Of a DNA stretch of 64,000 bases, positions 44,611-54,631 are shown one piece after another. The stretch is from NCBI RefSeq assembly GCF_937873615.1, contig NZ_CALMYP010000024.1, forward strand, positions 37,655 through 101,654, written 5' to 3'. The first letter of the stretch is position 1. Each line of letters begins with the position of its first letter. Made by a program: the position numbers and the translations under genes. The notes beneath the pieces are model-generated. The model was not told the DNA's origin and did not search any database. It worked only from the letters and a program-made list of their open reading frames with translations. Source of the stretch: an uncultured Paracoccus sp. (GTDB lineage: Bacteria > Pseudomonadota > Alphaproteobacteria > Rhodobacterales > Rhodobacteraceae).

Positions 44611-45729
44611 TTACTCTGCGACAGCGGCGCCGACGACGCTGTCCCAGCCCTCGGTCACGACCTTCTTGTTGGCCTCCTGCTGCTCCAGCGAGGGGAAGAT
44701 CGCCTGTTCATAGGCCGAGGCCTCGGGCAGCGCGTCCAGCATCTCCTGCGGGACCTTGCCGGCCTGAACCAGATCGTTGAAGCGGATCGGGTGGCAATAG
44801 CCCTTCAGCCAGCCAAGCTGCCCCTCGTCGGAATAGAGATATTCCATCCACAGCTTCGCCGCGTTCGGATGCGGCGCATAGGCCGAGATCGCCTGCACAT
44901 AGACACCGGCGACCACGCCGTCCGAGGGGATGATCACCTCGACCGGGGGGTTGCCGTTCAGCCCGTCGCGCCAGGACAGAAGGTTATAGTCCCAGGCGGT
45001 GACGATGGGCGTGGCCCCCTGTGCGATGGTCGCCGACTTGCCGATGACGGGCACGAAATTGCCGGCCTTGTTGACCTCGGCCATCAGTTCCATGCCCTTC
45101 TGGCCCGAGGCCTCGCCCGGCTCGCCGCCATTGGCGATGCCCGCCGCCATGACCGAGATGATCGCCTGCGCCGAGGCGCGCGGATCGCCGGCAAGCGCGA
45201 AGGCATTGGCATATTCGGGCTTCGTCAGGTCCTTCCAGCTGGTCGGCATGGTGTCGATCAGGTCGGTGTTCACGCCGAAGGCCATGACCCCGTAATAATC
45301 GCCATACCAATAGCCGTCGGCATCCTTGGCATCCTCGGGGATCGAGTCCCAGGTCGAGACCTTGTAGGCTTGGATCAGCCCTTCATCCTTGGCCTGCGGA
45401 CCGAAGGACAGGCCCACGTCGATCACATCGGGCGCCTGCGGGCCGGTATTGTCCTTGTTGGCGCGGATCGCCTCCAGCTCATCGGCGGAACCGGCATCGG
45501 GGTTGAGTTCGTTGACGGTGATTTCAGGATATTTCGCCTTGAAGCCCGCGATCACGTCGCCATAGCCGCACCAGTCATGCGGCAGCGCGATGGTGGTCAA
45601 CTGGCCTTCGGCCTTGGCGGCGTCGATCAACTCCTGACTGGGTTCGGCAAGCGCCGCGCCTGCGACCAGCGCCGGCAGCGCGCAGCCGAGGGACAGGATA
45701 CGAAGGGTCATGCGAGAGGTCGAGGGCAT
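44611..45729 (-). CDS. ABC transporter substrate-binding protein (PotD/Fe-type, family 1)
   Basis: About 372 residues; start at 45729 has the best spacing from GGAGC (an ATG at 45732 is the alternative). Signal peptide ILSLGCALPALVAGAALA, then a two-lobe receptor with DVIDVGLSFGPQAKDEGLI and the aromatic-rich WYGDYYGVMAFGVN. Such receptors bind polyamines, phosphonates or similar small cations; the ligand is not readable from sequence. Confidence 0.87.
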   Translation of the reverse strand: MPSTSRMTLRILSLGCALPALVAGAALAEPSQELIDAAKAEGQLTTIALPHDWCGYGDVIAGFKAKYPEITVNELNPDAGSADELEAIRANKDNTGPQAPDVIDVGLSFGPQAKDEGLIQAYKVSTWDSIPEDAKDADGYWYGDYYGVMAFGVNTDLIDTMPTSWKDLTKPEYANAFALAGDPRASAQAIISVMAAGIANGGEPGEASGQKGMELMAEVNKAGNFVPVIGKSATIAQGATPIVTAWDYNLLSWRDGLNGNPPVEVIIPSDGVVAGVYVQAISAYAPHPNAAKLWMEYLYSDEGQLGWLKGYCHPIRFNDLVQAGKVPQEMLDALPEASAYEQAIFPSLEQQEANKKVVTEGWDSVVGAAVAE

Positions 45730-45889
45730 CATAAGCTCCACGTTGTGGCCAGGCAGGCCGGTTGCATCGCGGCAGGGTTAGGGCCGGATCATGACGATTC
45801 TCAAAAGGTTATATGACAAAACTATGTCGATCCAGTCTGTTGACAGGTTGCGACCGGACCGGCCGCCCCCACTGGTTGAATCGCCCGCC

Positions 45890-46486
45890 TCACAACAAAC
45901 CGTGACGTTGCAGATCGGCCTCAAGCGCCGCGGGCGAGGTGAAGTGCACCGCCGCCATGCCGATGCTTTCGGCCCCGGCGCAATTCTCGGGCTTGTCGTC
46001 GATGAACAGGCAATCCTGCGCGGCCAGCCCGGCGCGCGCGCAGAACAGCCGGAAGATCGCCGGATCGGGTTTCAACATCCCGACCTCGCCCGAGACGATG
46101 ACGGTGCCGAAGACCTCTCCCAGCCGGGGATGGGCGCGCACGCCTGCGGGCCAGGTCTCGGCCGACCAGTTGGTGATGGCATGGATCGGATGGCCGGCAT
46201 CGCGCAAGCGGCCAAGCAGCGTCCAGGTCCCCTCGACAGCCCTAACAAGGCTGACGGCGAAATTGCTGAGATAAAGCCCCAGAAGCGCGCGATCCTCGGG
46301 ATCTGGCAGTTCCGCCGCCAGATCGGCAAAACGCGCCCCGCCATCGGCGCGCAGGTTGCGGCTATTGAAATCGACCCGGGCGAGGAAGTCGCGCACCGCC
46401 GCCTCGCTGCCGAGCGCATCGAGAAACGGCGGCACCGGATCCCAGTCGATCAGAACATTGCCGATATCGAAAACGATGGCCTTCAT
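45890..46486 (-). CDS. HAD-superfamily hydrolase (HAD-IA)
   Basis: 198 residues. Motif I FDIGNVLIDWD (Asp nucleophile), motif II ITNWS, motif III Lys in GMLKPDP and motif IV FIDDKPEN. Resembles the YihX-type phosphatases that act on sugar phosphates or small phosphoesters. Start at 46486 gives better spacing than the ATG at 46489. It lies upstream of the ABC receptor on the same strand, 160 bases away, probably as a separate unit. Confidence 0.88.
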   Translation of the reverse strand: MKAIVFDIGNVLIDWDPVPPFLDALGSEAAVRDFLARVDFNSRNLRADGGARFADLAAELPDPEDRALLGLYLSNFAVSLVRAVEGTWTLLGRLRDAGHPIHAITNWSAETWPAGVRAHPRLGEVFGTVIVSGEVGMLKPDPAIFRLFCARAGLAAQDCLFIDDKPENCAGAESIGMAAVHFTSPAALEADLQRHGLL

Positions 46487-46580
46487 CATGCCCCCCTCAG
46501 AAACGTCTTACGATGATTGGTCACATTGCCCGGCGCGAGGTGCAAGGGGGCTTCGCCGGGACTGAGGTTCGCGCACCCGG

Positions 46581-46877
46581 TCAACCGCGATCGGACACCG
46601 GTCCTATCGCCTCTGGGTGATGTTCGCCCCAGACCCGCAGCGTATCCCGCATCAACTGCTTTCGTTCGATCCGTTGCAAGTGACGATGCGCTTCGACCAT
46701 GTCACCATCGCAGCGGTGAAGCGCCCGGCGCCAGACCCGAAGCGCTGATCGCGCCGACCAGGGCAACACCGCCTGCGCGAGCCAGCCGCGAAGCTCTGAC
46801 GGCAAACGGTCATAGGCGGCCATGGGATCGCTTTCGCGATGACGGCGGGGCAGCGTCGTGCGGCCATTGGCCTGCAT
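46581..46877 (-). CDS. DUF6525-like small basic protein
   Basis: 98 residues. The core MAAYDRLPSELRGWLAQAVLP followed by a WSARSALRVWRRAL stretch resembles a family of unknown function (DUF6525, from memory) that I associate with Rhodobacteraceae. Start at 46877 is chosen because the basic lead-in TLPRRHRESDP is usual there; a longer frame to 47000 overlaps the COG0523 gene and is not supported. Function unknown. Confidence 0.65.
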   Translation of the reverse strand: MQANGRTTLPRRHRESDPMAAYDRLPSELRGWLAQAVLPWSARSALRVWRRALHRCDGDMVEAHRHLQRIERKQLMRDTLRVWGEHHPEAIGPVSDRG

Positions 46878-46951
46878 CCCGACCGCGCCCCTCAATCCGC
46901 CATCTCCGCAACGTCGATGACCTGCAGCAGCCTGGTCTCGCCGCTGCAACA

Positions 46952-48163
46952 TCACGCGGCCCGCCGCCAACCGGGGAACGGGTCCGGCAAATTGGCCCAT
47001 TGCTGCGGCATGAAGGCGGACTCATCTCCGATCAGCGCCGAATCGAGCGCGGCGGTGATCGCCGCCCTGTCCATGCCCGCGCCGATGAAGACCAGTTCCT
47101 GACGCCGGTCGCCGAAAGGCTCTTGCCAATGCTGCTCCAGATAGGCGCGGGCCTGCGGATGATCTGGCCAACGCTCTTGCGGCACCGTCGCCCACCACAT
47201 GCCCATCGGCTTGACGCTGCTGAGCGCCCCGGCCAGCGAGAACTCTGCCAGCCATTCGGGACGCGTGGCAATCCAGAAATGTCCCTTGGCACGGATCACA
47301 CCCGGCAGCGGGCCATTCAGGATGTCATGGACCTTCTGCGGATGGAACGGCCGCCGCGCCCGGTAGACGAAAGAGGAGACGCCGTATTCCTCGGTCTCGG
47401 GGACATGATCGGCAAAACCGTAAAGCTCTTTCGCCCACATCGGATGCAGATGCGCCTTGTCGAAGTCGAACAGCCCGGTATCGAAGATGCGATCCTGCGG
47501 CACCTGCCCGTAATCGGTCTCGATGATCTTCGCGTCGGGATTGAGCGCGGCGACAATTTTCCGCGCCGCGTCCAGCCTCTGCGGTCCGGCATCGCTGATC
47601 TTGTTCAGCACCACCACATCGGCAAATTCGATCTGATCGACCAGCAGATCGACCAATGTCCGGTCATCCGCCTCGCCCAGGGATTCGCCCCGGTCGCGAA
47701 TGAAATCATGACTGGAATAATCCTTGAGCAGATTGACGGTATCGACCACCGTCACCATCGTATCCAGCCGGGCGACATCGGAAAGACTGTCGTCATTTTC
47801 ATCGCGGAACTCGAAGGTGGCGGCGACCGGCAGGGGTTCGGCGATACCCGTGCCCTCGATCAGCAGATAGTCGAAGCGCCCCTCATCCGCGAGGCGGCGA
47901 ACCTCGACCAGCAGGTCGTCGCGCAGGGTGCAGCAGATGCAGCCATTCGACATCTCGACCAGCTTTTCCTCGGTATGGGACAGATCGGCGCCCCCATCGC
48001 GCACCAGATCGGCGTCGATATTCACCTCGGACATGTCATTGACGATGACCGCAACACGCCGGCCCTCGCGATTGTTCAGCACATCGTTGAGAAGCGTGGT
48101 CTTTCCCGCCCCCAGGAAGCCCGACAGGACGGTGACCGGCAAACGCTTGCCTTTGGCTGGCAT
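46952..48163 (-). CDS. COG0523 (CobW/ZigA-type) GTPase, putative zinc metallochaperone
   Basis: 403 residues from the start at 48163 (GGAGAG). G3E GTPase with Walker [13 protein letters not shown], the metal site Cys75-Cys77-Cys78 ([11 protein letters not shown]) and the base-recognition motif VVLNKISD. The C-terminal CobW domain follows. These proteins deliver zinc to client proteins during zinc shortage. A Zur-like palindrome lies 15-34 bases upstream of the start, strong evidence for the zinc branch over cobalt or nitrile hydratase activators. Confidence 0.9.
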   Translation of the reverse strand: MPAKGKRLPVTVLSGFLGAGKTTLLNDVLNNREGRRVAVIVNDMSEVNIDADLVRDGGADLSHTEEKLVEMSNGCICCTLRDDLLVEVRRLADEGRFDYLLIEGTGIAEPLPVAATFEFRDENDDSLSDVARLDTMVTVVDTVNLLKDYSSHDFIRDRGESLGEADDRTLVDLLVDQIEFADVVVLNKISDAGPQRLDAARKIVAALNPDAKIIETDYGQVPQDRIFDTGLFDFDKAHLHPMWAKELYGFADHVPETEEYGVSSFVYRARRPFHPQKVHDILNGPLPGVIRAKGHFWIATRPEWLAEFSLAGALSSVKPMGMWWATVPQERWPDHPQARAYLEQHWQEPFGDRRQELVFIGAGMDRAAITAALDSALIGDESAFMPQQWANLPDPFPGWRRAA

Positions 48164-48177
48164 GGCTCTCTCCAAGT

Positions 48178-48197
48178 AATGTTATATCGTAACATTT
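48178..48197. promoter_or_regulatory. Zur-like box upstream of the COG0523 gene
   Basis: AATGTTATATCGTAACATTT, an imperfect palindrome matching the known AATGTTATA-type Zur site closely. It sits immediately before the ribosome site, so zinc-loaded Zur would block expression. Confidence 0.8.
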
Positions 48198-48244
48198 AAT
48201 GGAAAGCCGAGCGCTGACGCAAGCAGGTTTTTGGGCGCCTTCTT

Positions 48245-48305
48245 CAAAGCGCGCTTTGGTGCGGTGAGATATGAGACCCCGCCACCCTGCATCCGGCGCA
48301 GGGTG
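48245..48305. other. two palindromes in the COG0523 upstream region
   Basis: CAAAGCGCGCTTTG at 48245-48258 is a perfect 14-bp palindrome. CACCCTG (48283-48289) and CAGGGTG (48299-48305) form a 7-bp stem with a 9-base loop and may end the acyl-CoA ligase transcript. No gene lies in 48198-48342. Confidence 0.45.
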
Positions 48306-48342
48306 ACGGACTGAAGTCATTGCATCGAAAAGGCAGAACCTT

Positions 48343-49965
48343 TCAGCTCGTCTCGATCAGAACCTCGCCATATTCTTCCCGCAGCCGGTTCTTCAGCACC
48401 TTGCCGGTCGCGCCGAGCGGCAGGGCATCGACGAAGATGACCCGGTCGGGCACCTGCCATCTGGCGACCTTGCCGTCATAGAATTCGATCAGTTCCGCCT
48501 CGCTGAGTTCGCCGCCGGGCACGCGCACGGCGATCAGCACCGGGCGTTGGTCCCATTTCGGGTGGAAGGCGGCGATGGCGGCGGCATTGGCGATGCCCGG
48601 ATGGGCGATGGCGATATTTTCCAGCTCGACCGTGGAAATCCATTCACCACCCGATTTGATGATATCCTTCGAGCGGTCGCGGATCACCATATAGCCGTCG
48701 GCATCTATGGTCGCCACATCGCCGGTATCGAACCAGCCATCCCCGGTCAGGGCGCTTTCGTCGTGACCGTAATAGCCTTCGACGATCCAGTGGCCACGGA
48801 TCTGCAGCGCGCCCTGGGTCTGGCCGTCATGCGGCAGGGCGGTGCCGGCCTCGTCGACGATGCGCAGATCGACCCCCCATGGCGGGCGCCCCTGCCCCAG
48901 CCGGATACGGGCCTGTTCGTCAGGCGACAGGTGCTCGTGCTTCTGCAGAAGCTGGTTCAGCGTGCCAAGCGGCGAGGTCTCGGTCATTCCCCAGGCATGG
49001 ATCAGGTCGACCCCATACCTGTCGCGGAAGGCCGGGATCATCGAGGGCGGCAGGGCCGAGCCGCCAACCACGGTGCGGGTCATGCTGTCGGCAGAGGCCC
49101 CGGTCTTTTCCAGCCCCGCCAGCAGCCCCATCCAGATCGTCGGCACGCCGAGCGAGATCGTCACCCCCTCGGCCTCGATCAGCCGGGCCAGGCTTTCGCC
49201 GTCCAGATTCGGCCCCGGCAGCACCAGCCGCGAACCGGCCTGAGCGGCGATATAGGGCACCCCCCAGGCGTTGACATGAAACATCGGCACCACCGGCATG
49301 ACGCTGTCGCGCGCGGACAGCGCCAGCCCGTCCGGCTGGTTGCCGCCGATGGAATGCAGCACGATGGAGCGGTGCGAATACTGCACCCCCTTGGGATTGC
49401 CGGTCGTGCCCGAGGTATAGCACATCGCCGCCGGCGCACGCTCGTCGATCTCGGGCCAGGGATGATCCGGGTCGCCGGTTTCCAGCAATTCGTCATAGAA
49501 CAGCATCCCCTCGATCCGCGCCGCCACTTCGTCGCGGGGGCCGAGCATGACCAGATGCTTCACCGTATCCAGATGGGTGCGGATCGGGGCCACCAGCGGC
49601 AGGAAGGTGGCATCGAACATGATCACCTCGTCCCCGGCATGATTGGCGATATAGGCGACCTGTTCGGGCGTCAGGCGGGGGTTGATCGTATGGGTCACCC
49701 GCCCGCCGCCGGCCACGCCGAAATAGATCTCCAGATGGCGGCGGTTGTTCCAGGCGATGGTGCCGACACGCGCACCGGGCGACACGCCCAGCCGATCCAG
49801 CGCCGAGGCCAGCCGGCGCGCATGTTCCGCCACCCCCGCCCAATTGCTGCGCGAGACCTCGCCCGTGGTCTCGACCGAGACCACCTCGGTGCCGCCGTGA
49901 AAGCGCGCCGCGTGGTCGATCAGCGAATTCACCGTCAGCTCCTGATACATCATCTTGCCGGTCAT
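48343..49965 (-). CDS. fatty-acyl-CoA synthetase (AMP-binding enzyme)
   Basis: 540 residues, adenylate-forming family: P-loop YTSGTTGNPKGV, WGMTETSPLG, and the C-terminal hinge and Lys (GWFDTGDVATID; LPLGATGKVLKNRLREEY). Activates a medium- or long-chain fatty acid to its CoA ester. The start at 49965 (MTGKMMYQ) gives ideal spacing from AGGAGG; the ATG at 49971 is very close to it. Single gene with its own promoter region. Confidence 0.92.
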   Translation of the reverse strand: MTGKMMYQELTVNSLIDHAARFHGGTEVVSVETTGEVSRSNWAGVAEHARRLASALDRLGVSPGARVGTIAWNNRRHLEIYFGVAGGGRVTHTINPRLTPEQVAYIANHAGDEVIMFDATFLPLVAPIRTHLDTVKHLVMLGPRDEVAARIEGMLFYDELLETGDPDHPWPEIDERAPAAMCYTSGTTGNPKGVQYSHRSIVLHSIGGNQPDGLALSARDSVMPVVPMFHVNAWGVPYIAAQAGSRLVLPGPNLDGESLARLIEAEGVTISLGVPTIWMGLLAGLEKTGASADSMTRTVVGGSALPPSMIPAFRDRYGVDLIHAWGMTETSPLGTLNQLLQKHEHLSPDEQARIRLGQGRPPWGVDLRIVDEAGTALPHDGQTQGALQIRGHWIVEGYYGHDESALTGDGWFDTGDVATIDADGYMVIRDRSKDIIKSGGEWISTVELENIAIAHPGIANAAAIAAFHPKWDQRPVLIAVRVPGGELSEAELIEFYDGKVARWQVPDRVIFVDALPLGATGKVLKNRLREEYGEVLIETS

Positions 49966-50184
49966 GATCATGCTCCTCCTCTGGCCGATTGTTCTATCAG
50001 ATCATTCGCCGTTTTGCTGCATGTTTGAAGGCGAAGACGCAACCGAAACGCTGCGGCCTTCGTTAACGCATGGGATTGATCTTGCCGGGGGCTATCGGGC
50101 TATCTTCGAGCACAGAGATTCGACCCGAACCAAGGCCGCGGATGCAGGCTTGACCGGCACCGCCATGTTAAAGGACTGATCGCC

Positions 50185-50439
50185 ATGCAGATGCTCATTC
50201 ATTACACCGTTGCCGATTATGCCAAGTTCAAGTCGGCCTTCGACGCCGATGCCGAGGATCGCGGCAACAATTCCCTGTCGCTGCTGCAGCTCTGGCGGGA
50301 AAGCGGCACCAGTGCCTGGGCGCTGTTCGAGGTCCATGACGCCAAGAAGGCGCGCGAATATCTGAGCGGCGCCGCAGGCGTGTTCAATTCGCAGGCCGGA
50401 GTGTCGGCGGCAGATGCGCATGCGCTGGAAACCGCCTGA
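50185..50439 (+). CDS. conserved small protein of unknown function
   Basis: 84 residues, acidic, preceded by AAGGA at good spacing. The pattern MQMLIHYTVADYAKFKSAFD and later LFEVHDAKKAREYL suggests a ferredoxin-like dimeric alpha-beta fold (similar to small monooxygenase-like proteins). No catalytic residues identified; no operon partner is obvious other than the MAPEG gene 59 bases downstream. Confidence 0.7.
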   Translation: MQMLIHYTVADYAKFKSAFDADAEDRGNNSLSLLQLWRESGTSAWALFEVHDAKKAREYLSGAAGVFNSQAGVSAADAHALETA

Positions 50440-50498
50440 GACCACCCGGTGCGGCCCAATCCCCCGCGCCGGCAAACCCCGCAGATCATGGGTAAGAC

Positions 50499-50888
50499 AT
50501 GACCTCTGAGCTGACGGTTCTCGCGCTTGCCGCGCTGCTGCAAGCCGTCCAGATCAGCGCAGCGGCGTTGGTGATGAATGGCGATGTCGGCGCGAAATGG
50601 AATGCCGGGCCGCGCGATACCACGCCGGAATTCGCGCCCCTGACAGGGCGGCTCAGGCGGGCGGTGAACAACCATTTCGAATCGCTGATCTTCCTGACCA
50701 TCGCCGTCACCGTGGTCAGCCTCTCCGGCCAGAGCAGCGGCTTTACCGCCGGCATGGCCTGGCTGCACCTGCTGGCCCGCGCGGCATATGTCCCGGCCTA
50801 TGCCTTCGGCTGGACGCCCTGGCGCTCGATCATCTGGGGGGTGGGGTTCCTCGCCACCATGGCGATGATCCTCGCGGCACTGTTCTAG
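50499..50888 (+). CDS. MAPEG-family membrane protein
   Basis: 129 residues with four hydrophobic helices. The motif RAVNNHFESLIFLTIAV matches the conserved Arg-x-x-x-Asn-x-x-E stretch of MAPEG proteins, which in other members bind glutathione. Bacterial members are mostly uncharacterised. Confidence 0.85.
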   Translation: MTSELTVLALAALLQAVQISAAALVMNGDVGAKWNAGPRDTTPEFAPLTGRLRRAVNNHFESLIFLTIAVTVVSLSGQSSGFTAGMAWLHLLARAAYVPAYAFGWTPWRSIIWGVGFLATMAMILAALF

Positions 50889-51006
50889 CCAGCGGATATA
50901 CGCTGCGATCCGCATTTTTCCGGGTGATTACGGCGCGCGGCTTGTGTATGCACAGGCGTGATAGATGCCGCCGGAACGGGGCGGCCGAGTTCTGAAGGAG
51001 ACCCGA

Positions 51007-52401
51007 ATGTCCAGCTATGACCTCATCGTGATCGGCGCCGGCCCCGGCGGCTATGTCTGCGCCATCCGCGCCGCCCAGCTGGGCCAGAAGGTCGCCGTGG
51101 TCGAAGGCCGCGCCACGCTTGGCGGCACCTGCCTGAATGTCGGTTGCATCCCGTCCAAGGCACTGCTGCACGCCTCGCACATGTATCACGAGGCCGGCCA
51201 CAATTTCGAGAAGATGGGCCTGATGGGCGAGGTCCCCTCGGTCGACTGGACGGTGACGCAAAGCTACAAGGCCGAAACCGTCGAGACCAATACCAAGGGC
51301 ATCGAGTTCCTGTTCAAGAAGAACAAGATCGACTGGATCAAGGGCTGGGGCCAGATCGAGGCGCCCGGCAAGGTCAAGGTCGGGGATACGACTTATGACG
51401 CGAAGAACATCGTCATCGCCACCGGCTCGGAGCCGACGCCGCTGAAGGGCGTCGAGGTGGACAATGCCGGTGCCGTGATCGTCGATTCGACCGGCGCCCT
51501 GGTGCTGCCGAAGGTTCCCGCCAGCATGGTGGTGATCGGTGCCGGCGTGATCGGGCTGGAACTGGGTTCCGTCTATGCCCGGCTCGGCGCGAAGGTGACG
51601 GTGATCGAATATCTCGACGCCATCACCCCCGGCATGGATGCCGAGATCCAGAAGCAGTTGCAGAAGACCCTGACCAAGCAGGGGCTGGACTTCGTTCTCG
51701 GTGCCGCCGTGCAATCGGCCACGGCCAAGAACGGCAAGGCGACGGTGACCTACAAGCTGCGCAAGGACGACAGCGAACATTCGGTCGAGGCAGAGGTGGT
51801 GCTGCTGGCGACCGGCCGGCGGCCCTATCTGGACGGGCTCGGCCTCGACAAGGTCGGCGTCGCGCTGACCGATCGCGGACAGGTCGCGGTGGACAAGCAC
51901 TGGGCGACCAACGTGCCCGGCATCTACGCGCTCGGCGATGCGGTCCCCGGCCCGATGCTGGCCCACAAGGCCGAGGATGAGGGCATGGCCGTGGCCGAGG
52001 TGATCGCCGGCAAGGCCGGGCACGTCAATTACGATGTCATCCCCGGCGTCATCTACACCACGCCGGAAGTGGCCAGCGTCGGTCTGACCGAAGCGGCGGC
52101 GAAGGAAACCGGGCGCAAGGTCAAGGTCGGGAAATTCCCCTTCCTCGGCAATGCCCGCGCCAAGGCGATGTTCCAGGGCGACGGTTTCGTGAAGATCGTG
52201 GCCGATGCCGAGACCGACCGCGTGTTGGGCGCCCATATCATCGGCCCGAGTGCCGGCGAGATGATCCACGAGATCTGTGTCGCCATGGAATTCGGCGCCT
52301 CGGCCGAGGATATCGCCCTGACCTGCCATGCCCACCCGACCACCTCGGAAGCGGTGCGCGAGGCGGCCTTGGCGCTTGGCGACGGGGCCATTCATGTCTG
52401 A
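51007..52401 (+). CDS. lpdA: dihydrolipoyl dehydrogenase (E3)
   Basis: 464 residues from the start at 51007 (GAAGGAG). FAD motif [16 protein letters not shown], redox disulfide Cys42/Cys47 ([13 protein letters not shown]), NAD motif [20 protein letters not shown] and C-terminal [10 protein letters not shown] with the active-site His. Reoxidises lipoamide of 2-oxoacid dehydrogenase or glycine cleavage complexes. E1/E2 genes are not adjacent. It is followed by an overlapping lytic transglycosylase gene. Confidence 0.96.
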   Translation: MSSYDLIVIGAGPGGYVCAIRAAQLGQKVAVVEGRATLGGTCLNVGCIPSKALLHASHMYHEAGHNFEKMGLMGEVPSVDWTVTQSYKAETVETNTKGIEFLFKKNKIDWIKGWGQIEAPGKVKVGDTTYDAKNIVIATGSEPTPLKGVEVDNAGAVIVDSTGALVLPKVPASMVVIGAGVIGLELGSVYARLGAKVTVIEYLDAITPGMDAEIQKQLQKTLTKQGLDFVLGAAVQSATAKNGKATVTYKLRKDDSEHSVEAEVVLLATGRRPYLDGLGLDKVGVALTDRGQVAVDKHWATNVPGIYALGDAVPGPMLAHKAEDEGMAVAEVIAGKAGHVNYDVIPGVIYTTPEVASVGLTEAAAKETGRKVKVGKFPFLGNARAKAMFQGDGFVKIVADAETDRVLGAHIIGPSAGEMIHEICVAMEFGASAEDIALTCHAHPTTSEAVREAALALGDGAIHV

Positions 52402-52909
52402 CGGCTGCGGCCTTCGCGCGGCCGGGCGGATGCTTGGCCGCGGTGCCGCCCTTCTGGGGCTTCTGCTGCTGGCCGCATGTGGTGGCGGCAGCGACGCCCG
52501 CGAAGAAGTAATCCTCCCGGCCACGGTCAGCACCAGCGGGCTGCATCCGGGCGAAACCCCGGAGATGCGGCGCAAGATCAATTACTGGGCCGCTCAGCAC
52601 CAGATCCCGCCCTCGCTTCTGCATCGGGTGATCCAGCGCGAATCGGATTATCGCGCCCATGCCCGCAACGGCCCCTATTACGGGCTGATGCAGATCCTGC
52701 CGCAGACGGCGCGGACCATGGGCTATCAGGGTTCGCCGCAGGGGCTTCTGGATGCAGATACCAACCTGCAATTTGCCGGGCGCTACCTGCGCGGCGCCTA
52801 TCTCGTTGCCGACGGCAATCAGGAGGAGGCCGTGCAATGGTATGCGCGCGGCTATTATTACGAGGCCAAGCGCAAGGGCCTGCTTCGGGAAACGGGGCTG
52901 AAGAACTGA
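52394..52909 (+). CDS. lytic transglycosylase lipoprotein (SLT domain)
   Basis: 171 residues. Lipobox LAAC with lipidated Cys29, then a short SLT domain: catalytic Glu83 in VIQRESDYR, the [15 protein letters not shown] motif and the terminal aromatic-rich WYARGYYY. It cleaves peptidoglycan from the envelope side. The start overlaps the lpdA stop by eight bases and its own stop shares a base with the next start. Confidence 0.9.
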   Translation: MSDGCGLRAAGRMLGRGAALLGLLLLAACGGGSDAREEVILPATVSTSGLHPGETPEMRRKINYWAAQHQIPPSLLHRVIQRESDYRAHARNGPYYGLMQILPQTARTMGYQGSPQGLLDADTNLQFAGRYLRGAYLVADGNQEEAVQWYARGYYYEAKRKGLLRETGLKN

Positions 52910-53916
52910 TGCGCCGGCTGGCCGCCCCGCTTGCCGCACTGGCCCTGCTTCTCTCGGCGGGCGGCGCGGCATCGCAGGAGGCCGAGCTGACCTTTTTCCG
53001 CATCGGCAACGGCTCGACCGCCGGGACCTATTACCCGATTGGCGGGATCATCGCGGCGGCGATCTCGAACCCGCCGGGCGGCGCACCCTGTGCCGAAGGC
53101 GGGGCCTGCGGGGTGCCGGGGCTGCTGGCCTCGGCCATCGCCACGGCGGGATCGGTCGAGAATGTCGAATCGATCGGTCGGGGGCGGCTGGAATCGGGCT
53201 TTGCCCAGGCCGATGTCGCCCACTGGGCGCAGACCGGGACCGGAAACTTCGCCGGCCTGCCGCCGATCGAGAACCTGCGCGCCATTGCCACGCTTTATCC
53301 CGAGACGCTGCATATCGTCGCCCGCGCTGATGCCGGCATCCGGAACCTGTCCGATCTGCGCGGCAAGCGGGTCTCGCTGGACGAACCGGGGTCGGGCACA
53401 CTGGTCGACGCGCGCCTTGTGCTGGATGCCGCCGGCATCGCCGACGAAGACCTGACCCTGATGCACCTGCCCGCGACCCGCGCCGCCGTGGCCCTGCGAG
53501 AGGGCAAGCTCGACGCTTTCTTCTTCGTCGGCGGCTATCCGGCCCCGGCGATCAGCCAGCTGGCCGGGCAGGCCGATGTGACGCTGGTGCCCATCGACGG
53601 CGCGGTGGCCGATACCCTGACCCGGTCCGGCGCCTTCTTCCTGCGCGGCACGGTGCCGCAGGGCACCTATCGCGGCATCGCGACCGAAATCCCGACCCTG
53701 ACCGTCGGCGCGCTCTGGGTAACTTCCGCCGAGCAGCCCGAGGACCTGATCCATGCCATGACCCGCGTGCTCTGGAACGACAATACCATGCACCAGTTGC
53801 AGGTCGGCCATCCTATCGGCCGGCGCATCCAGCGCGAACATGCGCTCGACGGGATCGCCATCCCCCTGCATCCGGGGGCCGAGCGTTACTATCGCGAGGC
53901 CGGGTTGCTGAAATAG
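52909..53916 (+). CDS. TAXI-family TRAP-type solute receptor
   Basis: 335 residues with a signal peptide (LAALALLLSAGGAASQ) and the TAXI start FFRIGNGSTAGTYYPIGG. A short insert has two Cys (APCAEGGACG) that could form a disulfide. Start at 52909 is fixed by the TGATG overlap. Receptors of this class work with a fused TRAP permease, but none is encoded nearby. The ligand is unknown; glutamate or 2-oxoglutarate is common in the family. Confidence 0.87.
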   Translation: MRRLAAPLAALALLLSAGGAASQEAELTFFRIGNGSTAGTYYPIGGIIAAAISNPPGGAPCAEGGACGVPGLLASAIATAGSVENVESIGRGRLESGFAQADVAHWAQTGTGNFAGLPPIENLRAIATLYPETLHIVARADAGIRNLSDLRGKRVSLDEPGSGTLVDARLVLDAAGIADEDLTLMHLPATRAAVALREGKLDAFFFVGGYPAPAISQLAGQADVTLVPIDGAVADTLTRSGAFFLRGTVPQGTYRGIATEIPTLTVGALWVTSAEQPEDLIHAMTRVLWNDNTMHQLQVGHPIGRRIQREHALDGIAIPLHPGAERYYREAGLLK

Positions 53917-53985
53917 CCCGCTTCGGGGTTGCATGAGACCGCCATCCGGGTCAGTTTCTGGGCACCTTCCGAAGGAGTGCCGGCC

Positions 53986-54630
53986 ATGATCCCGCAGACC
54001 CAGTCCGAACATACCCGCAAGCTGTGCGCCCTTGCCCCGGTCATCCCGGTGCTGGTCATCGACGATGCCGCCCGGGCCGAAAAGCTGGGCGAGGCGCTGA
54101 TCGCCGGCGGCCTGCCGGTGCTGGAGGTGACCTTGCGCACGCCGGCCGCGCTCGACGCGATCAAGCTGATGGCGAAGCTCTCGGGCGGCCATGTCGGTGC
54201 CGGCACCGTGCTGACCCCGGAACAGGTTTACCGCGCCAAGGATGCCGGCGCCTCTTTCGCCGTGGCGCCGGGCGCGACCGAAACGCTGATCCGCGCCTGC
54301 GAGGATGCCTCGCTGCCGCTGCTGCCCGGCGCGGTGACGGCCTCCGAAGTCATGCAGGCCAACGAATACGGCTATGACATGCTGAAATTCTTCCCCGCCT
54401 CGACCTCGGGCGGGGCGCCGGCGCTGAAGGCGCTGGCAGGCCCCTTGCCGCATGTGACCTTCTGCCCGACCGGCGGGGTGACGCCGGAAAACGCCAATGA
54501 CTACCTGTCGCTGCCCAATGTGATCTGCGTCGGTTCCAGCTGGGTGGCGCCGGGCAAGGCGGTGGCCGAGGGCGACTGGTCCGGGATCGAGGCCCGTGCC
54601 CGCGAGGCGGCGCAGATCCGGAAGGGCTGA
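53986..54630 (+). CDS. eda: KDPG/KHG aldolase
   Basis: 214 residues from the start at 53986 (GAAGGAG). Class I aldolase with Glu47 (VLEVTL) and Schiff-base Lys134 (MLKFFPAS). Splits 2-keto-3-deoxy-6-phosphogluconate into pyruvate and glyceraldehyde-3-phosphate, the last Entner-Doudoroff step. edd lies 7 kb away at 61586-63388. Confidence 0.95.
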   Translation: MIPQTQSEHTRKLCALAPVIPVLVIDDAARAEKLGEALIAGGLPVLEVTLRTPAALDAIKLMAKLSGGHVGAGTVLTPEQVYRAKDAGASFAVAPGATETLIRACEDASLPLLPGAVTASEVMQANEYGYDMLKFFPASTSGGAPALKALAGPLPHVTFCPTGGVTPENANDYLSLPNVICVGSSWVAPGKAVAEGDWSGIEARAREAAQIRKG

Positions 54631-54631
54631 T

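Noticed and set aside
46878-47000. longer N-terminus for the DUF6525-like protein
   Set aside because: It would overlap the COG0523 gene, and the added residues do not resemble the family.
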